Of a stretch of DNA of 64,000 nucleotides, positions 7,967 through 17,085 are shown one piece after another (the first letter of the stretch is position 1; every line of letters starts with the position of its first letter). The stretch comes from Carbonactinospora thermoautotrophica (GTDB lineage: Bacteria > Actinomycetota > Actinomycetes > Streptomycetales > Carbonactinosporaceae). The position numbers and the translations under genes are program-made. The notes below the pieces were generated by a model. The model had not been told where the DNA came from and did no database searches. It was given only the letters and a program-made list of their open reading frames with translations. The stretch is from the NCBI RefSeq assembly GCF_001543895.1, contig NZ_JYIJ01000019.1, forward strand, positions 744,001-808,000. The letters run 5' to 3'.

Positions 7967-8812
7967 CTACCCAGCCGCCAGCGCCGCCCGCGCCGCCTCG
8001 ACGACCGCCGACCGGTAGCCACGGCCGAACAGCACGACGTGCACCAGCAGCGGATGCAACTGGTGCAGCGGAACCCGGGCCCGCCAACCGTCCGCCAGCG
8101 GGGAGACCTCCTGGTAGGCGGCCAGGATCCGGTCCAGGAACGGGGCGCCGAACAGGGCGAGCATCGCCAGGTCCGTCTCCCGGTGCCCGCCGTGCGCCGC
8201 CGGGTCGACCAGCCAGCCCCGGCCACCCGCCCACAGCACGTTCCCCGACCAGCAGTCCCCGTGGATCCGGCTCGGCGGCTCCGCCGGACCCGCCAGGGCC
8301 TCGATCCGCTCGACCACCCGCTCCACCAGCCGCGCGTCGTCCTTCGACAGGCCACCCCGGTCCACGGCCGCCCGGAGGAACGGCAGCACCCGCCGCTCGG
8401 CGTACCACGACGGCCACGACGACCCCGGGGTGTTGTCCATCGGCAGCTCCGCGATGAACCCCGGCCACGAAGCCCCGAACGACTCCGCCCCTGCCGCGTG
8501 CAACGCCGCCAGCTCCCGCCCGAACCGCTCCGCGGCCGGCGCCGTCGCCGGCTCGGACTCCAGCCACGGCAGCACCAGGGTCTCCTCATCCACCGCCAGC
8601 ACCTGCGGCACCGGAACCGCCCCCGCCTCGCCCAGCCACCGCAGCCCCGCGGCCTCCGCCGCGAACAGAGCGCCGACCTTGCCGGATTTGACGAACACCG
8701 GCCGGCCGTCCGCCAGGACCGCCCGATGCAGGCGCCAGCGGTGGTTCATCCCGAGGTCCTGGACCTCGCGGACGCGCACGCCCAGCAGCCGCTCGAGCCG
8801 GGAACCGATCAC
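7967..8812 (-). CDS. Fructosamine kinase family protein
   Basis: 281 residues. Kinase-like fold of the fructosamine/ketosamine-3-kinase family (PF03881), which phosphorylates glycated amines and proteins so that they decay. Lys42 in VFVKSG is the ATP Lys, HGDCWSGN (184-191) is the catalytic loop with Asp186, and LVDPAAHGGHRETDLAML (from 201) is the metal/Asp segment. Its ATG overlaps the stop of the upstream phosphatase gene by four bases (8809-8812), so the two are coupled. The same pairing occurs in Streptomyces coelicolor. A role in protein deglycation is family knowledge; a functional link to the phosphatase is inference. Confidence 0.9.
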   Translation of the reverse strand: MIGSRLERLLGVRVREVQDLGMNHRWRLHRAVLADGRPVFVKSGKVGALFAAEAAGLRWLGEAGAVPVPQVLAVDEETLVLPWLESEPATAPAAERFGRELAALHAAGAESFGASWPGFIAELPMDNTPGSSWPSWYAERRVLPFLRAAVDRGGLSKDDARLVERVVERIEALAGPAEPPSRIHGDCWSGNVLWAGGRGWLVDPAAHGGHRETDLAMLALFGAPFLDRILAAYQEVSPLADGWRARVPLHQLHPLLVHVVLFGRGYRSAVVEAARAALAAG

Positions 8813-9402
8813 CGGGGCTCCCCCGGGAGGGGGGTGGCCGCCGGGCCTGTCGTGGGCCCACCGCCCTCAGCGGGCTGGCCGGGCAGCTCCGCAGGGTGAC
8901 GGGATGAGGCCGACTTCTCCTTCAGCCCCCGCCGCACCTCATCCAGGAGCGCCGGGCAGGCGGCCTCAATCAGGTCCAGCACGTGCTCGAAGTCGGCCTG
9001 GCCGCCGTAATACGGGTCCGGGACGTCCAGGTCGTCGCCGGCCGCCGGGTCGAACTCGCGCAGCAGCCGCACCTTCCAGGCGGCCTGCGTGTCCGGGGCG
9101 AGGCGGCGCAGGGCGCGGACGTGGCCTTGGTCCATGGCGACGATCAGGTCGTACCGGTCGAACCAGTCCGCGCTGAACTGCCGGGCCCGGTGGTCGCAGG
9201 CGTACCCACGGCCGCGCAGGGCCTCGACGGCCCGCCAGTCCGCGGGCTCGCCGACGTGCCATGATCCGGTGCCGGAGCTGTCCACCTCCACCTGACCGTC
9301 GAGACCGGCCTGCGCGACACAGCGCCGGAACACCGCCTCGGCCATGGGCGAGCGGCAGATGTTGCCGCTGCAGACGAACGTGACACGGTACGGCTCGGAC
9401 AT
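8809..9402 (-). CDS. ptpA: Low-molecular-weight protein-tyrosine phosphatase
   Basis: 197 residues from the ATG at 9402 (MSEPYRVTF), which has AGGA eight bases upstream; an ATG three codons earlier (9411) is possible. P-loop VCSGNICRSPMAE has Cys11 and Arg17, and the general acid lies in DVPDPYYGG. It dephosphorylates phosphotyrosine through a Cys-phosphate intermediate. After the phosphatase fold comes an extra tail of about 40 residues rich in Gly and Pro, unusual for the roughly 160-residue family. It is the first gene of a two-gene operon with the fructosamine kinase homologue, as for ptpA of Streptomyces. Confidence 0.92.
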   Translation of the reverse strand: MSEPYRVTFVCSGNICRSPMAEAVFRRCVAQAGLDGQVEVDSSGTGSWHVGEPADWRAVEALRGRGYACDHRARQFSADWFDRYDLIVAMDQGHVRALRRLAPDTQAAWKVRLLREFDPAAGDDLDVPDPYYGGQADFEHVLDLIEAACPALLDEVRRGLKEKSASSRHPAELPGQPAEGGGPTTGPAATPLPGEPR

Positions 9403-9449
9403 GTTCTTCATCCTGCCTGAGCCGTACCAGAGGAGTCAGCCGGGCCCGC

Positions 9450-9824
9450 TCAGTCCCCGTCCGGCAGGACCAGGCTGAGCAGGAAGCTGACCACCGTCAC
9501 CACGAGGGCGCCGAGCAGCGCGGGCCAGAAGCCGTCCACGTGGAACGCCAAGCCGACCTTCTCAGAGATCCACGAGGTCAGCCACAGCATCAGCGCGTTG
9601 ATCACGAACGTGATCAAGCCGAGGGTCAGGATGAACAGCGGGAGCGCGAAGAGCTCGACGATCGGCTTGATCACCGCGTTCACCAGACCGAAGATCACCG
9701 CCGCGACCAGCAGCGCGAAGACCTTCTCCCGGGTGTCGGCGCCGGTCAACTCGATGCCGTCGACGACGAGGGTCGCCACCCAGATGGCCACGGCGTTCAC
9801 GACGAGCCGGATGATGAGTTCCAT
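9450..9824 (-). CDS. Phage holin family membrane protein
   Basis: 124 residues with four hydrophobic segments: IIRLVVNAVAIWVATLVV, VFALLVAAVIFGLVNAVI, LPLFILTLGLITFVINALML and ALLGALVVTVVSFLLSLVL. This is the four-helix PF04020 (phage_holin_4_2, YvlD-like) pattern found in many bacterial chromosomes without a phage. Start at MELIIR (9824); the frame is open upstream but the extra residues are Pro/Arg-rich and non-membrane. The function of chromosomal members is unclear. No neighbouring phage genes. Confidence 0.85.
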   Translation of the reverse strand: MELIIRLVVNAVAIWVATLVVDGIELTGADTREKVFALLVAAVIFGLVNAVIKPIVELFALPLFILTLGLITFVINALMLWLTSWISEKVGLAFHVDGFWPALLGALVVTVVSFLLSLVLPDGD

Positions 9825-9936
9825 GTCGTGATCGTTCCAGATTCCCGCCCTATCCGACCAGGCTGGCCGGCGTGGCCGTGCCGGCCCGGCACGCGGGAGA
9901 ATCACCGGCGGCTGTTCGTCCGACCCGGGGAGACGC

Positions 9937-10506
9937 GTGCTCGCCTTCGCAGAGTTGGTGCTCCGGTACTACTGGCCCGCCCTGCTGGCCAGCCTCACCG
10001 CGGCCGTGTCGCTGTGGCGCGTCCTGGTACGCCGGGGCGTGGTCAGGAAAGGCGCCGCCCTTGGCCTGCTGCTCTCCCTCGCCGCGGTCGCCACGGTCAC
10101 CATCGGCCTGCCCAGCTCGTTCGCCCGGCCGCTGGTGGACCCGGCAGGGGTCGGCCGATGCGCGGAGTTCGCACTGACCGACCTGACGGCGGTTGGTGTG
10201 CCGCGGACCGTGGAAGACGTCGTCAACACAGCCCTGCTGGTGCCGCTGGGCTTCTTCGGTGTGCTGGTGGCCCGCCGGTTCCGGCCGGTCCTGGGCACCG
10301 GCCTGCTGCTCGCGGCCTTCATCGAGGCGCTGCAGGCCCTGCTACCCCCGCTGGGGCGTTCCTGCACGGCCGGTGACGTGGTCATGAACATGCTCGGCCT
10401 GCTGGCGGGGACGGCAGGGGGTGCACTGTGGCTGAGCGGGACGCACCTGCTGCGCGAAGACGCCAAAGACGGTCACGGGCCGGGCGCCGGAGCGCCCGGC
10501 CCGTGA
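9937..10506 (+). CDS. VanZ-like membrane protein
   Basis: 189 residues. Hydrophobic helices at about 5-25, 33-55, 85-110 and 115-145. The VanZ-family signature is FIEALQALLPPLGRSCTAGDVVMNMLG, in which a Glu/Gln helix is followed by Arg, Asp and Asn. Family members are linked to teicoplanin resistance or lipid handling, but most chromosomal copies are uncharacterised. The last 13 codons also form the left arm of a 20-bp perfect hairpin shared with the convergent rplI operon. Confidence 0.8.
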   Translation: MLAFAELVLRYYWPALLASLTAAVSLWRVLVRRGVVRKGAALGLLLSLAAVATVTIGLPSSFARPLVDPAGVGRCAEFALTDLTAVGVPRTVEDVVNTALLVPLGFFGVLVARRFRPVLGTGLLLAAFIEALQALLPPLGRSCTAGDVVMNMLGLLAGTAGGALWLSGTHLLREDAKDGHGPGAGAPGP

Positions 10507-10511
10507 CCGTC
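10468..10511. terminator. Bidirectional terminator, 20-bp perfect stem
   Basis: Left arm 10468-10487, loop CGGA 10488-10491, right arm 10492-10511. All 20 pairs match. It lies inside the 3' end of the VanZ-like gene and five bases past the rplI stop, so it can end both convergent transcripts. Confidence 0.9.
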
Positions 10512-10516
10512 CGTAC

Positions 10517-10963
10517 TCAGGCGGGCACGACCTCGAACTCGAGCTTCGCGGTCACCTCCGGGTGCAGCCGCACGGTGACCTGGTGCACGCCGATGGTCTT
10601 GATCGGCGCGGCGAGCTCGATGCGACGCTTGTCGATCTCCGGCCCGCCGGCGTTCTTGACCGCCTCGGCGATGTCGGCCACGGTGACCGAGCCGAACAGG
10701 CGACCGCTCTCGCCTGCGCGGGTCGGCAGCTTGATGCTCAGCGACTCCAGCCGGCCCTTGACCTCCTGGGCATGGCCGAGGTCGCGGATCTCCCGGGCGT
10801 GGCGGGCGCGCTTGATCTGCTCGACCTGCTTCTCGCCGCCGCGGGTCCACTTGATGGCGTAGCCGCGCGGAATGAGGTAGTTGCGGCCGTAGCCGTCCTT
10901 GACCTCGACGATGTCACCAGGAGCACCGAGGCCGCTGACTTCCTGGGTGAGGATGAGCTTCAT
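10517..10963 (-). CDS. rplI: 50S ribosomal protein bL9
   Basis: 148 residues, the usual length. N-terminal domain [30 protein letters not shown], long connecting helix, and C-terminal rRNA-binding domain with [14 protein letters not shown]. The start at 10963 (ATG) has GGAGGG upstream; the ATG three codons earlier would add MTQ. It binds the L1 stalk base of 23S rRNA and helps keep frame. Last gene of the rpsF-ssb-rpsR-rplI operon, followed by a 20-bp hairpin terminator. Confidence 0.98.
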   Translation of the reverse strand: MKLILTQEVSGLGAPGDIVEVKDGYGRNYLIPRGYAIKWTRGGEKQVEQIKRARHAREIRDLGHAQEVKGRLESLSIKLPTRAGESGRLFGSVTVADIAEAVKNAGGPEIDKRRIELAAPIKTIGVHQVTVRLHPEVTAKLEFEVVPA

Positions 10964-10977
10964 CTGTGTCACCCTCC

Positions 10978-11214
10978 TCAGCGCGCGGTGCTGGTGTACG
11001 GCAGCAGCGCCATCTCACGGCTGTTCTTGATCGCCGTCGCGACGTCGCGCTGGTGCTGCGTGCAGTTACCGGTCACTCGCCGGGCGCGGATCTTGCCGCG
11101 GTCGGAGATGAACTTCCGCAGCAGGCCCGTGTCCTTGTAGTCGACGTAGGAGATCTTTTCCTTGCAGAACACGCAAACCTTCTTCTTCGGCTTACGTGCG
11201 GTGGTCTTCGCCAT
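10978..11214 (-). CDS. rpsR: 30S ribosomal protein bS18
   Basis: 78 residues. CVFC near the N-terminus and [24 protein letters not shown] are typical. The CxxC and later Cys mark the zinc-binding (C+) form rather than the zinc-free paralogue many actinobacteria also carry for zinc starvation. It binds the 16S rRNA central domain together with bS6, whose gene is in the same operon. It is 14 bp upstream of rplI. Confidence 0.98.
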   Translation of the reverse strand: MAKTTARKPKKKVCVFCKEKISYVDYKDTGLLRKFISDRGKIRARRVTGNCTQHQRDVATAIKNSREMALLPYTSTAR

Positions 11215-11247
11215 GGTTCCTCAACTCCCACAAGAGCGCGTCACGGA

Positions 11248-11739
11248 TCAGAAGGGAGGCTCGTCGGGATAGCCACCGGGAGCACCCCAACCGCCGCCGC
11301 CGCTACCGGTAGCCCAGGGATCCTCGGCCGGTTGGCCGCCACCAGGACTCGCTCCGAAGCCACCCTGCCCGCCCCGCGAGGTCTTGTTGACCTTGGCGGT
11401 GGCGTTCCGCAGGGACGGGCCGACCTCGTCGACCTCGACCTCGAAGACGGTCCGCTTCTCACCCTCTTTGGTCTCGTACGAGCGCTGGCGCAGGCGTCCC
11501 TGGACGATGACCCGCATGCCGCGCTGGAGGGACTCCGCGACGTTCTCCGCCGCCTGCCGCCAGACATTGCAGGTCAGGAACAGCGATTCGCCGTCCTTCC
11601 ACTCGCCTGACTGGCGGTCCAGGTACCGCGGGGTGGACGCGACGCGGAACCGCGCGACGGCCTGCCCGCTGGGCGTGAACCGCAGCTCGGGGTCGTCGAC
11701 CAGGTTGCCGACGAGGGTGATGACGGTGTCGCCTGCCAT
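11248..11739 (-). CDS. ssb: Single-stranded DNA-binding protein
   Basis: 163 residues. OB-fold [21 protein letters not shown] through [19 protein letters not shown] and [13 protein letters not shown] (about 1-110), then a Gly-rich linker and the acidic tip DEPPF, the docking peptide for replication and repair partners. It coats single-stranded DNA at forks. As usual it lies between rpsF and rpsR, so replication and ribosome genes are co-transcribed. Confidence 0.98.
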   Translation of the reverse strand: MAGDTVITLVGNLVDDPELRFTPSGQAVARFRVASTPRYLDRQSGEWKDGESLFLTCNVWRQAAENVAESLQRGMRVIVQGRLRQRSYETKEGEKRTVFEVEVDEVGPSLRNATAKVNKTSRGGQGGFGASPGGGQPAEDPWATGSGGGGWGAPGGYPDEPPF

Positions 11740-11764
11740 GAATGGCCTCCGGTTCAGGCGGTGG

Positions 11765-12055
11765 TTACCGGATGTCCGGGCGGATGACCTTGGTCCGCAG
11801 CACAGCCTCGTTGAGGTTGAGCTGACGGTCGAGCTCCTGCACCACCGCGGGCTCGGCCTTCAGGTCGATGACCGCGTAGATGCCTTCGGACTTCTTCTTG
11901 ATCTCGTACGCGAGACGACGGCGGCCCCAGATGTCGACCTTCTCCACCGAACCGCCGCCGTTGCGGACGACGTTCAGGAACTGGTCGAGCGACGGGCCGA
12001 CAGCCCGCTCCTCGAGCTCGGGGTCGAGGATTACCATGACCTCGTAACGACGCAC
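11765..12055 (-). CDS. rpsF: 30S ribosomal protein bS6
   Basis: 96 residues, normal length. The GTG at 12055 ([18 protein letters not shown]) is preferred because AGGAGGTGG sits at the right distance; the ATG 12 bases upstream overlaps that site. Features: [25 protein letters not shown] and [12 protein letters not shown]. It binds 16S rRNA with bS18. First gene of the four-gene operon; the upstream gap to 12254 should contain its promoter, which I could not define. Confidence 0.97.
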   Translation of the reverse strand: MRRYEVMVILDPELEERAVGPSLDQFLNVVRNGGGSVEKVDIWGRRRLAYEIKKKSEGIYAVIDLKAEPAVVQELDRQLNLNEAVLRTKVIRPDIR

Positions 12056-12254
12056 GCTCAACTCCACCTCCTCTGGACTCGGCGGCCACGGTCCTTCCGT
12101 GGCAGGAGGGCTAGATGCGTCAGCGCCACACCCGCACGACCGTATGACGCACAGATGTAGCCGAGTAATCTTAGCGGTTTCCTACGCCTCTCTTGAAATC
12201 GCCACAGATTCGGATGACTCTGGGCACAAGCTCACCACCTTGGGGAGGTGGCTC

Positions 12255-12572
12255 ATGGCTCATGTGCTCCGTCGTCCGCGCATATCCCGCGAAGTACTCG
12301 AGGATCTGGGGTTCCGCGGGGACGGCCGACGCCACCCCAGAGAGAACGCGCTGACCGCGAGCACGATCGTGCTCGCGGTGGTCGCGCTGGTGTGCGCGAC
12401 GAACCAGACGCTGCACATCCCCGGCTCCTGGGCGGGACTCGCCGGGATGGTGCTCGGCTTCAGCACCCAGTTGATCTCCGCGTCCACAGCCCAGCGGATG
12501 CTCATCGTGCCGGCGCTCGGCGCGAGCTTTGTGGGCTTGTACCTGAACATGTTCAACGGCGGCCTCTGGTAA
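12255..12572 (+). CDS. Small integral membrane protein, unknown function
   Basis: 105 residues from the ATG at 12255, preceded by GGGAGGTGG. An earlier in-frame ATG would add 52 residues without a ribosome-binding site. The N-terminus is basic (RRPRISREVLEDLGFRGDGRR). Three hydrophobic segments follow: ASTIVLAVVALVCATNQTL, WAGLAGMVLGFSTQLIS and MLIVPALGASFVGLYLNMF. I do not recognise the family. It is divergent from rpsF and 56 bp upstream of the endonuclease IV gene on the same strand. Confidence 0.75.
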   Translation: MAHVLRRPRISREVLEDLGFRGDGRRHPRENALTASTIVLAVVALVCATNQTLHIPGSWAGLAGMVLGFSTQLISASTAQRMLIVPALGASFVGLYLNMFNGGLW

Positions 12573-12628
12573 CGCGGGCAGCGCAAGCAATCCGGTACCG
12601 CCTGGCCCGGCCAGCGTAGGCTCATCCC

Positions 12629-13426
12629 ATGCTGCGCATCGGTGCCCACGTCGACCAGGCCGACCCCATCGCGGAGGCGGCCGCCCGCAAGGCCGACCTC
12701 GTGCAGTTCTTCCTGGGGGACCCGCAGGGCTGGAAGGGTCCGGTGGTCCAGTACGAGGGCGGTCCGGCCGCCCTGCGCGCGGCCGCGCGCGAGGCCGGTG
12801 TGGACCTGTACGTACACGCGCCGTACGTGATCAACGTGGCGACCACGAACAACCGCGTCCGGATCCCGAGCCGCAAGCTGCTGCAGCAGACCGTGGACAT
12901 GGCGGCCGAGATCGGGGCCAGGGCGGTGATCGTGCACGGCGGGCACGTGCTTGCGGGGGACGATCCGGAGGTCGGGTACGACAACTGGTGCAAGACCTTT
13001 GAACGCACCGAGCTGAAGGTGCCGGTGTACATCGAGAACACCGCGGGCGGCGGCAATGCCATGGCGCGCCGGCTCGACCGGATCGCCCGGCTGTGGGAGG
13101 CGCTCGACGCCCGCTGCGACCTGACGAACGTGGGGTTCTGCCTGGACACCTGCCACGCGCACGCGGGCGGGGAGGACCTGGTGGACGTGGTGGACCGGGT
13201 CAAGGCGGTCATCGGCGGGATCGACCTGGTCCACGCGAACGACTCCAAGGACGCCTTCGACTCCGGGCGGGACCGGCACGAGAACTTCGGCAAGGGCAGG
13301 ATCGACCCCGAGCTGCTGGTCGCCGTGGTCGCCGCGGCGGGCGCGCCGGTCGTCTGCGAGACACCGGGCGGCGTGGCGGGCCAGGCGACGGACATCGCGT
13401 GGCTGCGCGCTCGCCTGTCAGGCTGA
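12629..13426 (+). CDS. nfo: Endonuclease IV (AP endonuclease)
   Basis: 265 residues. TIM-barrel DNA repair enzyme that cuts 5' of abasic sites using three zinc ions. Typical segments: [64 protein letters not shown] (His/Asp zinc ligands) and [19 protein letters not shown]. Complete and slightly shorter than E. coli Nfo (285). No clear Shine-Dalgarno precedes the ATG. No partner genes nearby; it is followed by a 272-bp gap before femX in which I see no gene. Confidence 0.95.
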   Translation: MLRIGAHVDQADPIAEAAARKADLVQFFLGDPQGWKGPVVQYEGGPAALRAAAREAGVDLYVHAPYVINVATTNNRVRIPSRKLLQQTVDMAAEIGARAVIVHGGHVLAGDDPEVGYDNWCKTFERTELKVPVYIENTAGGGNAMARRLDRIARLWEALDARCDLTNVGFCLDTCHAHAGGEDLVDVVDRVKAVIGGIDLVHANDSKDAFDSGRDRHENFGKGRIDPELLVAVVAAAGAPVVCETPGGVAGQATDIAWLRARLSG

Positions 13427-13698
13427 GCAAGACGGTCGCCGTCCAGCCGTGACCACCGGGACCGGTTCCGCTCACCGCGTTCCACGCAGCGGCTGTGTCG
13501 CATAGCAGGACCTGCTCAAACCTGAGGACGTCGAGGGACGTCCCGCGCTCCCGGCGTCCAGGACAACGCGCCGACCGCTTCGGTTTCGGCCGGGATCGGT
13601 CGCGCGAGTAGCCTCATAGACTCCGCCACGACGTTGTCGTCAAGCCTTCAGCACCGGGCCTCCCAGCCTGGTGCGGATCGCAACACGAGGAGCAGCCG

Positions 13699-14817
13699 AT
13701 GAGTCTGCGACTCCGCCCGCTGAGCCGGGAGGAGCACCTGGCCTTCATCAAGAGCCGGCCGTCCGTGAGCTTCCTCCAGTGCCCGTCCTGGGCAGACGTG
13801 AAAACCGAGTGGTCCTCCGAGAGCATCGGCTGGGTCGATTCCGCGGGCAACGTCGTCGGCGCCGGGCTGGTGCTCTTCCGGCAGGTCCCGAAGATGAAGC
13901 GGTACCTGGCTTACCTGCCCGAGGGGCCGGTCATCGACTGGGAGCGGGGCGACGTCCGGGACTGGCTCGACCCGATGATCGAGCACCTGAAGAAGCGCGG
14001 CGCCTTCGCGGTGAAGATGGGCCCGCCGATCGTGACCCGCAAGTGGGAGGCCGACACCATCAAGAAGGCCATCCGGGACAAGTCGGCCAAGCGGCTGCGG
14101 GACGTGCCCGCCGACTACACGAACCCCCGCGCCCTGGAGGTCGCCGGCCAGCTGCGGGCCATGGGCTGGCTGCAGGACGACACCGACGACACCGGGTTCG
14201 GCGACGTGCAGCCCCGGTACGTGTTCCAGGTGCCGCTGGCCGGGCGCAGCATCGAGGAGATCCACGCCGACATGAACCAGTTGTGGCGGCGCAACATCAA
14301 GAAGGCCATGAAGGCCGGCGTGGAAGTCGTGCTCGGCGACTACGAGGACATCCCGGCCTTCCACGAGCTGTACGTGGTGACGGCGAAGCGCGACGGCTTC
14401 ACCCCGCGCCCGCTCGGCTACTTCCAGCGGATGTGGAAGGCGATGAAGGCCGAGGACCCCAACCGCATCCGCCTGTACTTCGCCGAGCACGAGGACGACG
14501 TGCTCGCCGCGGCGACCATGGTCACGGTCGGCAACCACGTCTGGTACTCCTACGGGGCGTCCGCCAACCACAAGCGCGAGGTCCGGCCGAGCAACGCGAT
14601 GCAGTGGAAGATGCTGCGCGACGCGTACTCGCTGGGCGCCTCCGTGTACGACCTGCGCGGCATCAGCTCGACGCTGGACGAGAACGACAAGCTGTTCGGC
14701 CTCATCCAGTTCAAGGTGGGCACCGGCGGCCAGGCGGTCGAGTACCTCGGCGAATGGGACTACCCGATCAACAAACTGATGTACAAGGCGTTCGAACTGT
14801 ACATGTCCCGGCGCTGA
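13699..14817 (+). CDS. femX: Lipid II:glycine glycyltransferase FemX-like peptidyltransferase
   Basis: 372 residues with tandem GNAT-like folds of the Fem family. It transfers an amino acid from aminoacyl-tRNA to the stem peptide of lipid II; in Streptomyces the FemX at this locus adds the first Gly. Visible segments: FLQCPSWADVKTEW, RYLAYLPEGPVIDW, LWRRNIKKAMKAGVEV, ELYVVTAKRDGFTPRPLGYF, VWYSYGASANHKREVRPSNA and YDLRGI followed by LIQFKVGTGGQAVEYLGEWDYPIN near the C-terminus. GAGGAGCAG precedes the ATG. It is 18 bp upstream of the racemase-like gene, so the two probably form an operon for wall precursor modification. Confidence 0.9.
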   Translation: MSLRLRPLSREEHLAFIKSRPSVSFLQCPSWADVKTEWSSESIGWVDSAGNVVGAGLVLFRQVPKMKRYLAYLPEGPVIDWERGDVRDWLDPMIEHLKKRGAFAVKMGPPIVTRKWEADTIKKAIRDKSAKRLRDVPADYTNPRALEVAGQLRAMGWLQDDTDDTGFGDVQPRYVFQVPLAGRSIEEIHADMNQLWRRNIKKAMKAGVEVVLGDYEDIPAFHELYVVTAKRDGFTPRPLGYFQRMWKAMKAEDPNRIRLYFAEHEDDVLAAATMVTVGNHVWYSYGASANHKREVRPSNAMQWKMLRDAYSLGASVYDLRGISSTLDENDKLFGLIQFKVGTGGQAVEYLGEWDYPINKLMYKAFELYMSRR

Positions 14818-14835
14818 TAGGGGGCTCGAACAGCG

Positions 14836-15867
14836 ATGCCGCTCACCTTGTACATCGACACCGAGGCCTGGCGGGCCCACCAGACGGCCGTGCTGGAGGC
14901 CAACCCGGGCCTGATCCCGGTGATGAAGGGCAACGGGTACGGGTTCGGCAACACCCGGCTCGCGGAGGAGGCCGCGAAGCTGGGCGTGGACCGGATCGCG
15001 GTCGGCACGGTCGACGAGGTGGCGGAGGTGTCGCCCGCGTTCAGCGGTGACGTCCTGGTGCTCTCCCCGTACCGGCCCGGGGACGAGCCCGAGGGGCTGC
15101 CCGACTCCGTGATCAGGACGGTCTCGTCCATCGACGGGTTGAAGGCCCTGGCGGGCCGGCGCGTCGTGATCGAGTGCCTGACCAGCCTGCGGCGGCACGG
15201 CGTCACCGAGCAGGACCTCATCAAGCTGCGACCACTGCTGAACGACGTGCGGCTGGAGGGGTTCGCGGTGCACCTGCCGCTGGACCGCCCCGCCGGGGTG
15301 AGCCCGGCGGACGAGGTCGCGACCTGGCTGCACCGGCTGCACGCCGCCGGCATGCCGCCGCGCGTGATGTACGTCAGCCACCTCACCCCGCTGGAGATCG
15401 CCGACCTGGCGGCGCGGTTCCCGCACGTGACGTTCCGGCCCCGCGTCGGCACCCGGCTGTGGCTCGGCGACCGGAAGGCGTTCCAGGCCCGGGCGACCGT
15501 GCTGGACGTGCAGCGGGTGGCGCGGGGCGAGCGGTACGGGTACCGGCAGCGGCGGGCGCTGACCGACGGTTACCTGGTCGTGGTCGCCGGCGGTACCACG
15601 CATGGTGTGGGCCTGGAGGCGCCGAAATCGGTCCGCGGCCTGGTGCCGCGCGCCAAGGGCGTGGCGATCGCCGGGCTGGCGACCGTGAACCTGGCGCTCA
15701 GCCCGTTCCGGTGGGCAGGCCGGCAGCGGTGGTTCGCCGAACCTCCGCACATGCAGGTGAGTGTCCTGTTCCTGCCGGCCGACGTGCCCCCGCCCGCGAT
15801 CGGGGACGAGCTGGACGTCGACGTGCGGATGACGATCACCCGCTTCGACCGGGTCGTCGACCGCTAA
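14836..15867 (+). CDS. Alanine racemase-like PLP-barrel protein
   Basis: 343 residues. The N-terminal barrel resembles alanine racemase, with the PLP Lys31 in PVMKGNGYGFGN and barrel segments VDRIAVGTVDEVAEV and GFAVHLPLD. The C-terminal beta domain has FRPRVGTRLWLGDR and GERYGYRQRR, but I do not find the usual GYxDGxxR motif that carries the catalytic Tyr of true racemases; at that place there is VAGGTTHGVGLE. So it may act on another amino acid or lack racemase activity (inference). Coupled to femX by an 18-bp gap. Its stop is four bases from the end of the convergent mannosyltransferase gene. Confidence 0.75.
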   Translation: MPLTLYIDTEAWRAHQTAVLEANPGLIPVMKGNGYGFGNTRLAEEAAKLGVDRIAVGTVDEVAEVSPAFSGDVLVLSPYRPGDEPEGLPDSVIRTVSSIDGLKALAGRRVVIECLTSLRRHGVTEQDLIKLRPLLNDVRLEGFAVHLPLDRPAGVSPADEVATWLHRLHAAGMPPRVMYVSHLTPLEIADLAARFPHVTFRPRVGTRLWLGDRKAFQARATVLDVQRVARGERYGYRQRRALTDGYLVVVAGGTTHGVGLEAPKSVRGLVPRAKGVAIAGLATVNLALSPFRWAGRQRWFAEPPHMQVSVLFLPADVPPPAIGDELDVDVRMTITRFDRVVDR

Positions 15868-17072
15868 CCGGCCCACCGGCCGGTCGAGAACGCGAGCGTG
15901 AACACCACCATGAACGGCGCGACCGTGACCAGGTAGGCGGTCAGCGCCCCGGGCCGGCGACGGCTCCAGGCGGCGAGCCCGATCCACAGCGGCCACCACA
16001 GCAGGGCCGCGCGCGGCACGGAGAAGTACCAGAAGGAGGTGCCGAGCGCGACGACCTGGAGGCCGACCCAGGTGGCCTCGCCCCAGCGGCGCCGGGCCAG
16101 CAGCCAGCCGGTCAGCGCGACGCCCACCGCCACCGTGAGGATCTCGATCCGGAACATCCACGCGAACTGGGTGGGGTACAGCCCGTCCACGGCCGCGTGC
16201 CAGGTGTTGAGGAACGTGTCGACCGGGCTCATGAACCGGCGGTACCAGCCCTTCTCCTGCGCGTGCTGCCAGGCCAGCCAGTCGCCGGTCTTCGCGTGCA
16301 GGTACGCCGCGTACGCGAAGGTCGACAGGAACGGGAACGCCAGGGCGGGCGCCTGGAGCAGGACGCGCCCGACGCGCTCGCCCGCGCGCACGCGGCCCAG
16401 CAGCCCGGACGCGCCGAGCAGGAACTCCACGACCAGGGCGCAGCCCAGGAACAGCCCGCTCACCCGGACCACCGCGGAGCACCCGGCCAGCAGGCCAGCC
16501 AGCCACCAGCGGCCCCGCCGGGCGGCCAGCCAGGCCGGGATCGCGAACGCGAGGAACAGCGCCTCGGTGTACCCGGCGGCCAGGAACACCGCGGTGGGGG
16601 CCAGCAGGAGCAGCAACACCGCGCGCTCACCCGTGCCGGGCGCCTCCAGGTCGGCCAGCCGGCGCAGCGCGACCATCGCGACCGCGCCCGCCACGAAGGA
16701 GACCAGCAGCCCGGCCAGCACCCAGTCGGGGACGACCACGTGGACCGCGCGCACCAGCAGCGGGAAGCCGGGGAAGAACGCCTCGAGCGGCACCCGGCCC
16801 GGGTGGTCGGGGTTGAAGTACCCGTACTGGGCGATGTGCTGGTAGTGCTCCCAGTCCCACTGCGCCCAGCGCTGCAGGTACGGCACCGGCCGCTTCGCGT
16901 TGGCGTCGCCACTGAAGATCCAGGCGGACGCCCCGACCAGCAGGAACACGCTCACGCGGGTGAGCAGCCACAGCCGCAGCGCGGCCAGGTCGCCTCCGCT
17001 TAAGACCCTGAAGCGCCCGCGGTTCTCCTTGGGGTCGGCGCGCACGACTGGGTCCTGGTCCAGCAGGGCCAC
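15864..17072 (-). CDS. PIG-V-like mannosyltransferase family membrane protein
   Basis: 402 residues from the GTG at 17072, which has GAGGGAG eight bases upstream; a longer frame to 17147 would overlap the upstream gene. About ten hydrophobic segments. The lumenal motif WAQWDWEHYQHIAQYGY near residue 65 contains the acidic pair found in polyprenyl-phosphate-mannose-dependent (GT-C) enzymes, followed by LEAFFPGFPLLVRAV. It probably adds a sugar from a lipid carrier outside the membrane. Last gene of the DUF5318-PBP-GT87-PIG-V operon (13-bp gap to the upstream gene). Confidence 0.82.
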   Translation of the reverse strand: MALLDQDPVVRADPKENRGRFRVLSGGDLAALRLWLLTRVSVFLLVGASAWIFSGDANAKRPVPYLQRWAQWDWEHYQHIAQYGYFNPDHPGRVPLEAFFPGFPLLVRAVHVVVPDWVLAGLLVSFVAGAVAMVALRRLADLEAPGTGERAVLLLLLAPTAVFLAAGYTEALFLAFAIPAWLAARRGRWWLAGLLAGCSAVVRVSGLFLGCALVVEFLLGASGLLGRVRAGERVGRVLLQAPALAFPFLSTFAYAAYLHAKTGDWLAWQHAQEKGWYRRFMSPVDTFLNTWHAAVDGLYPTQFAWMFRIEILTVAVGVALTGWLLARRRWGEATWVGLQVVALGTSFWYFSVPRAALLWWPLWIGLAAWSRRRPGALTAYLVTVAPFMVVFTLAFSTGRWAG

Positions 17073-17085
17073 GAAGCTTACTCCC

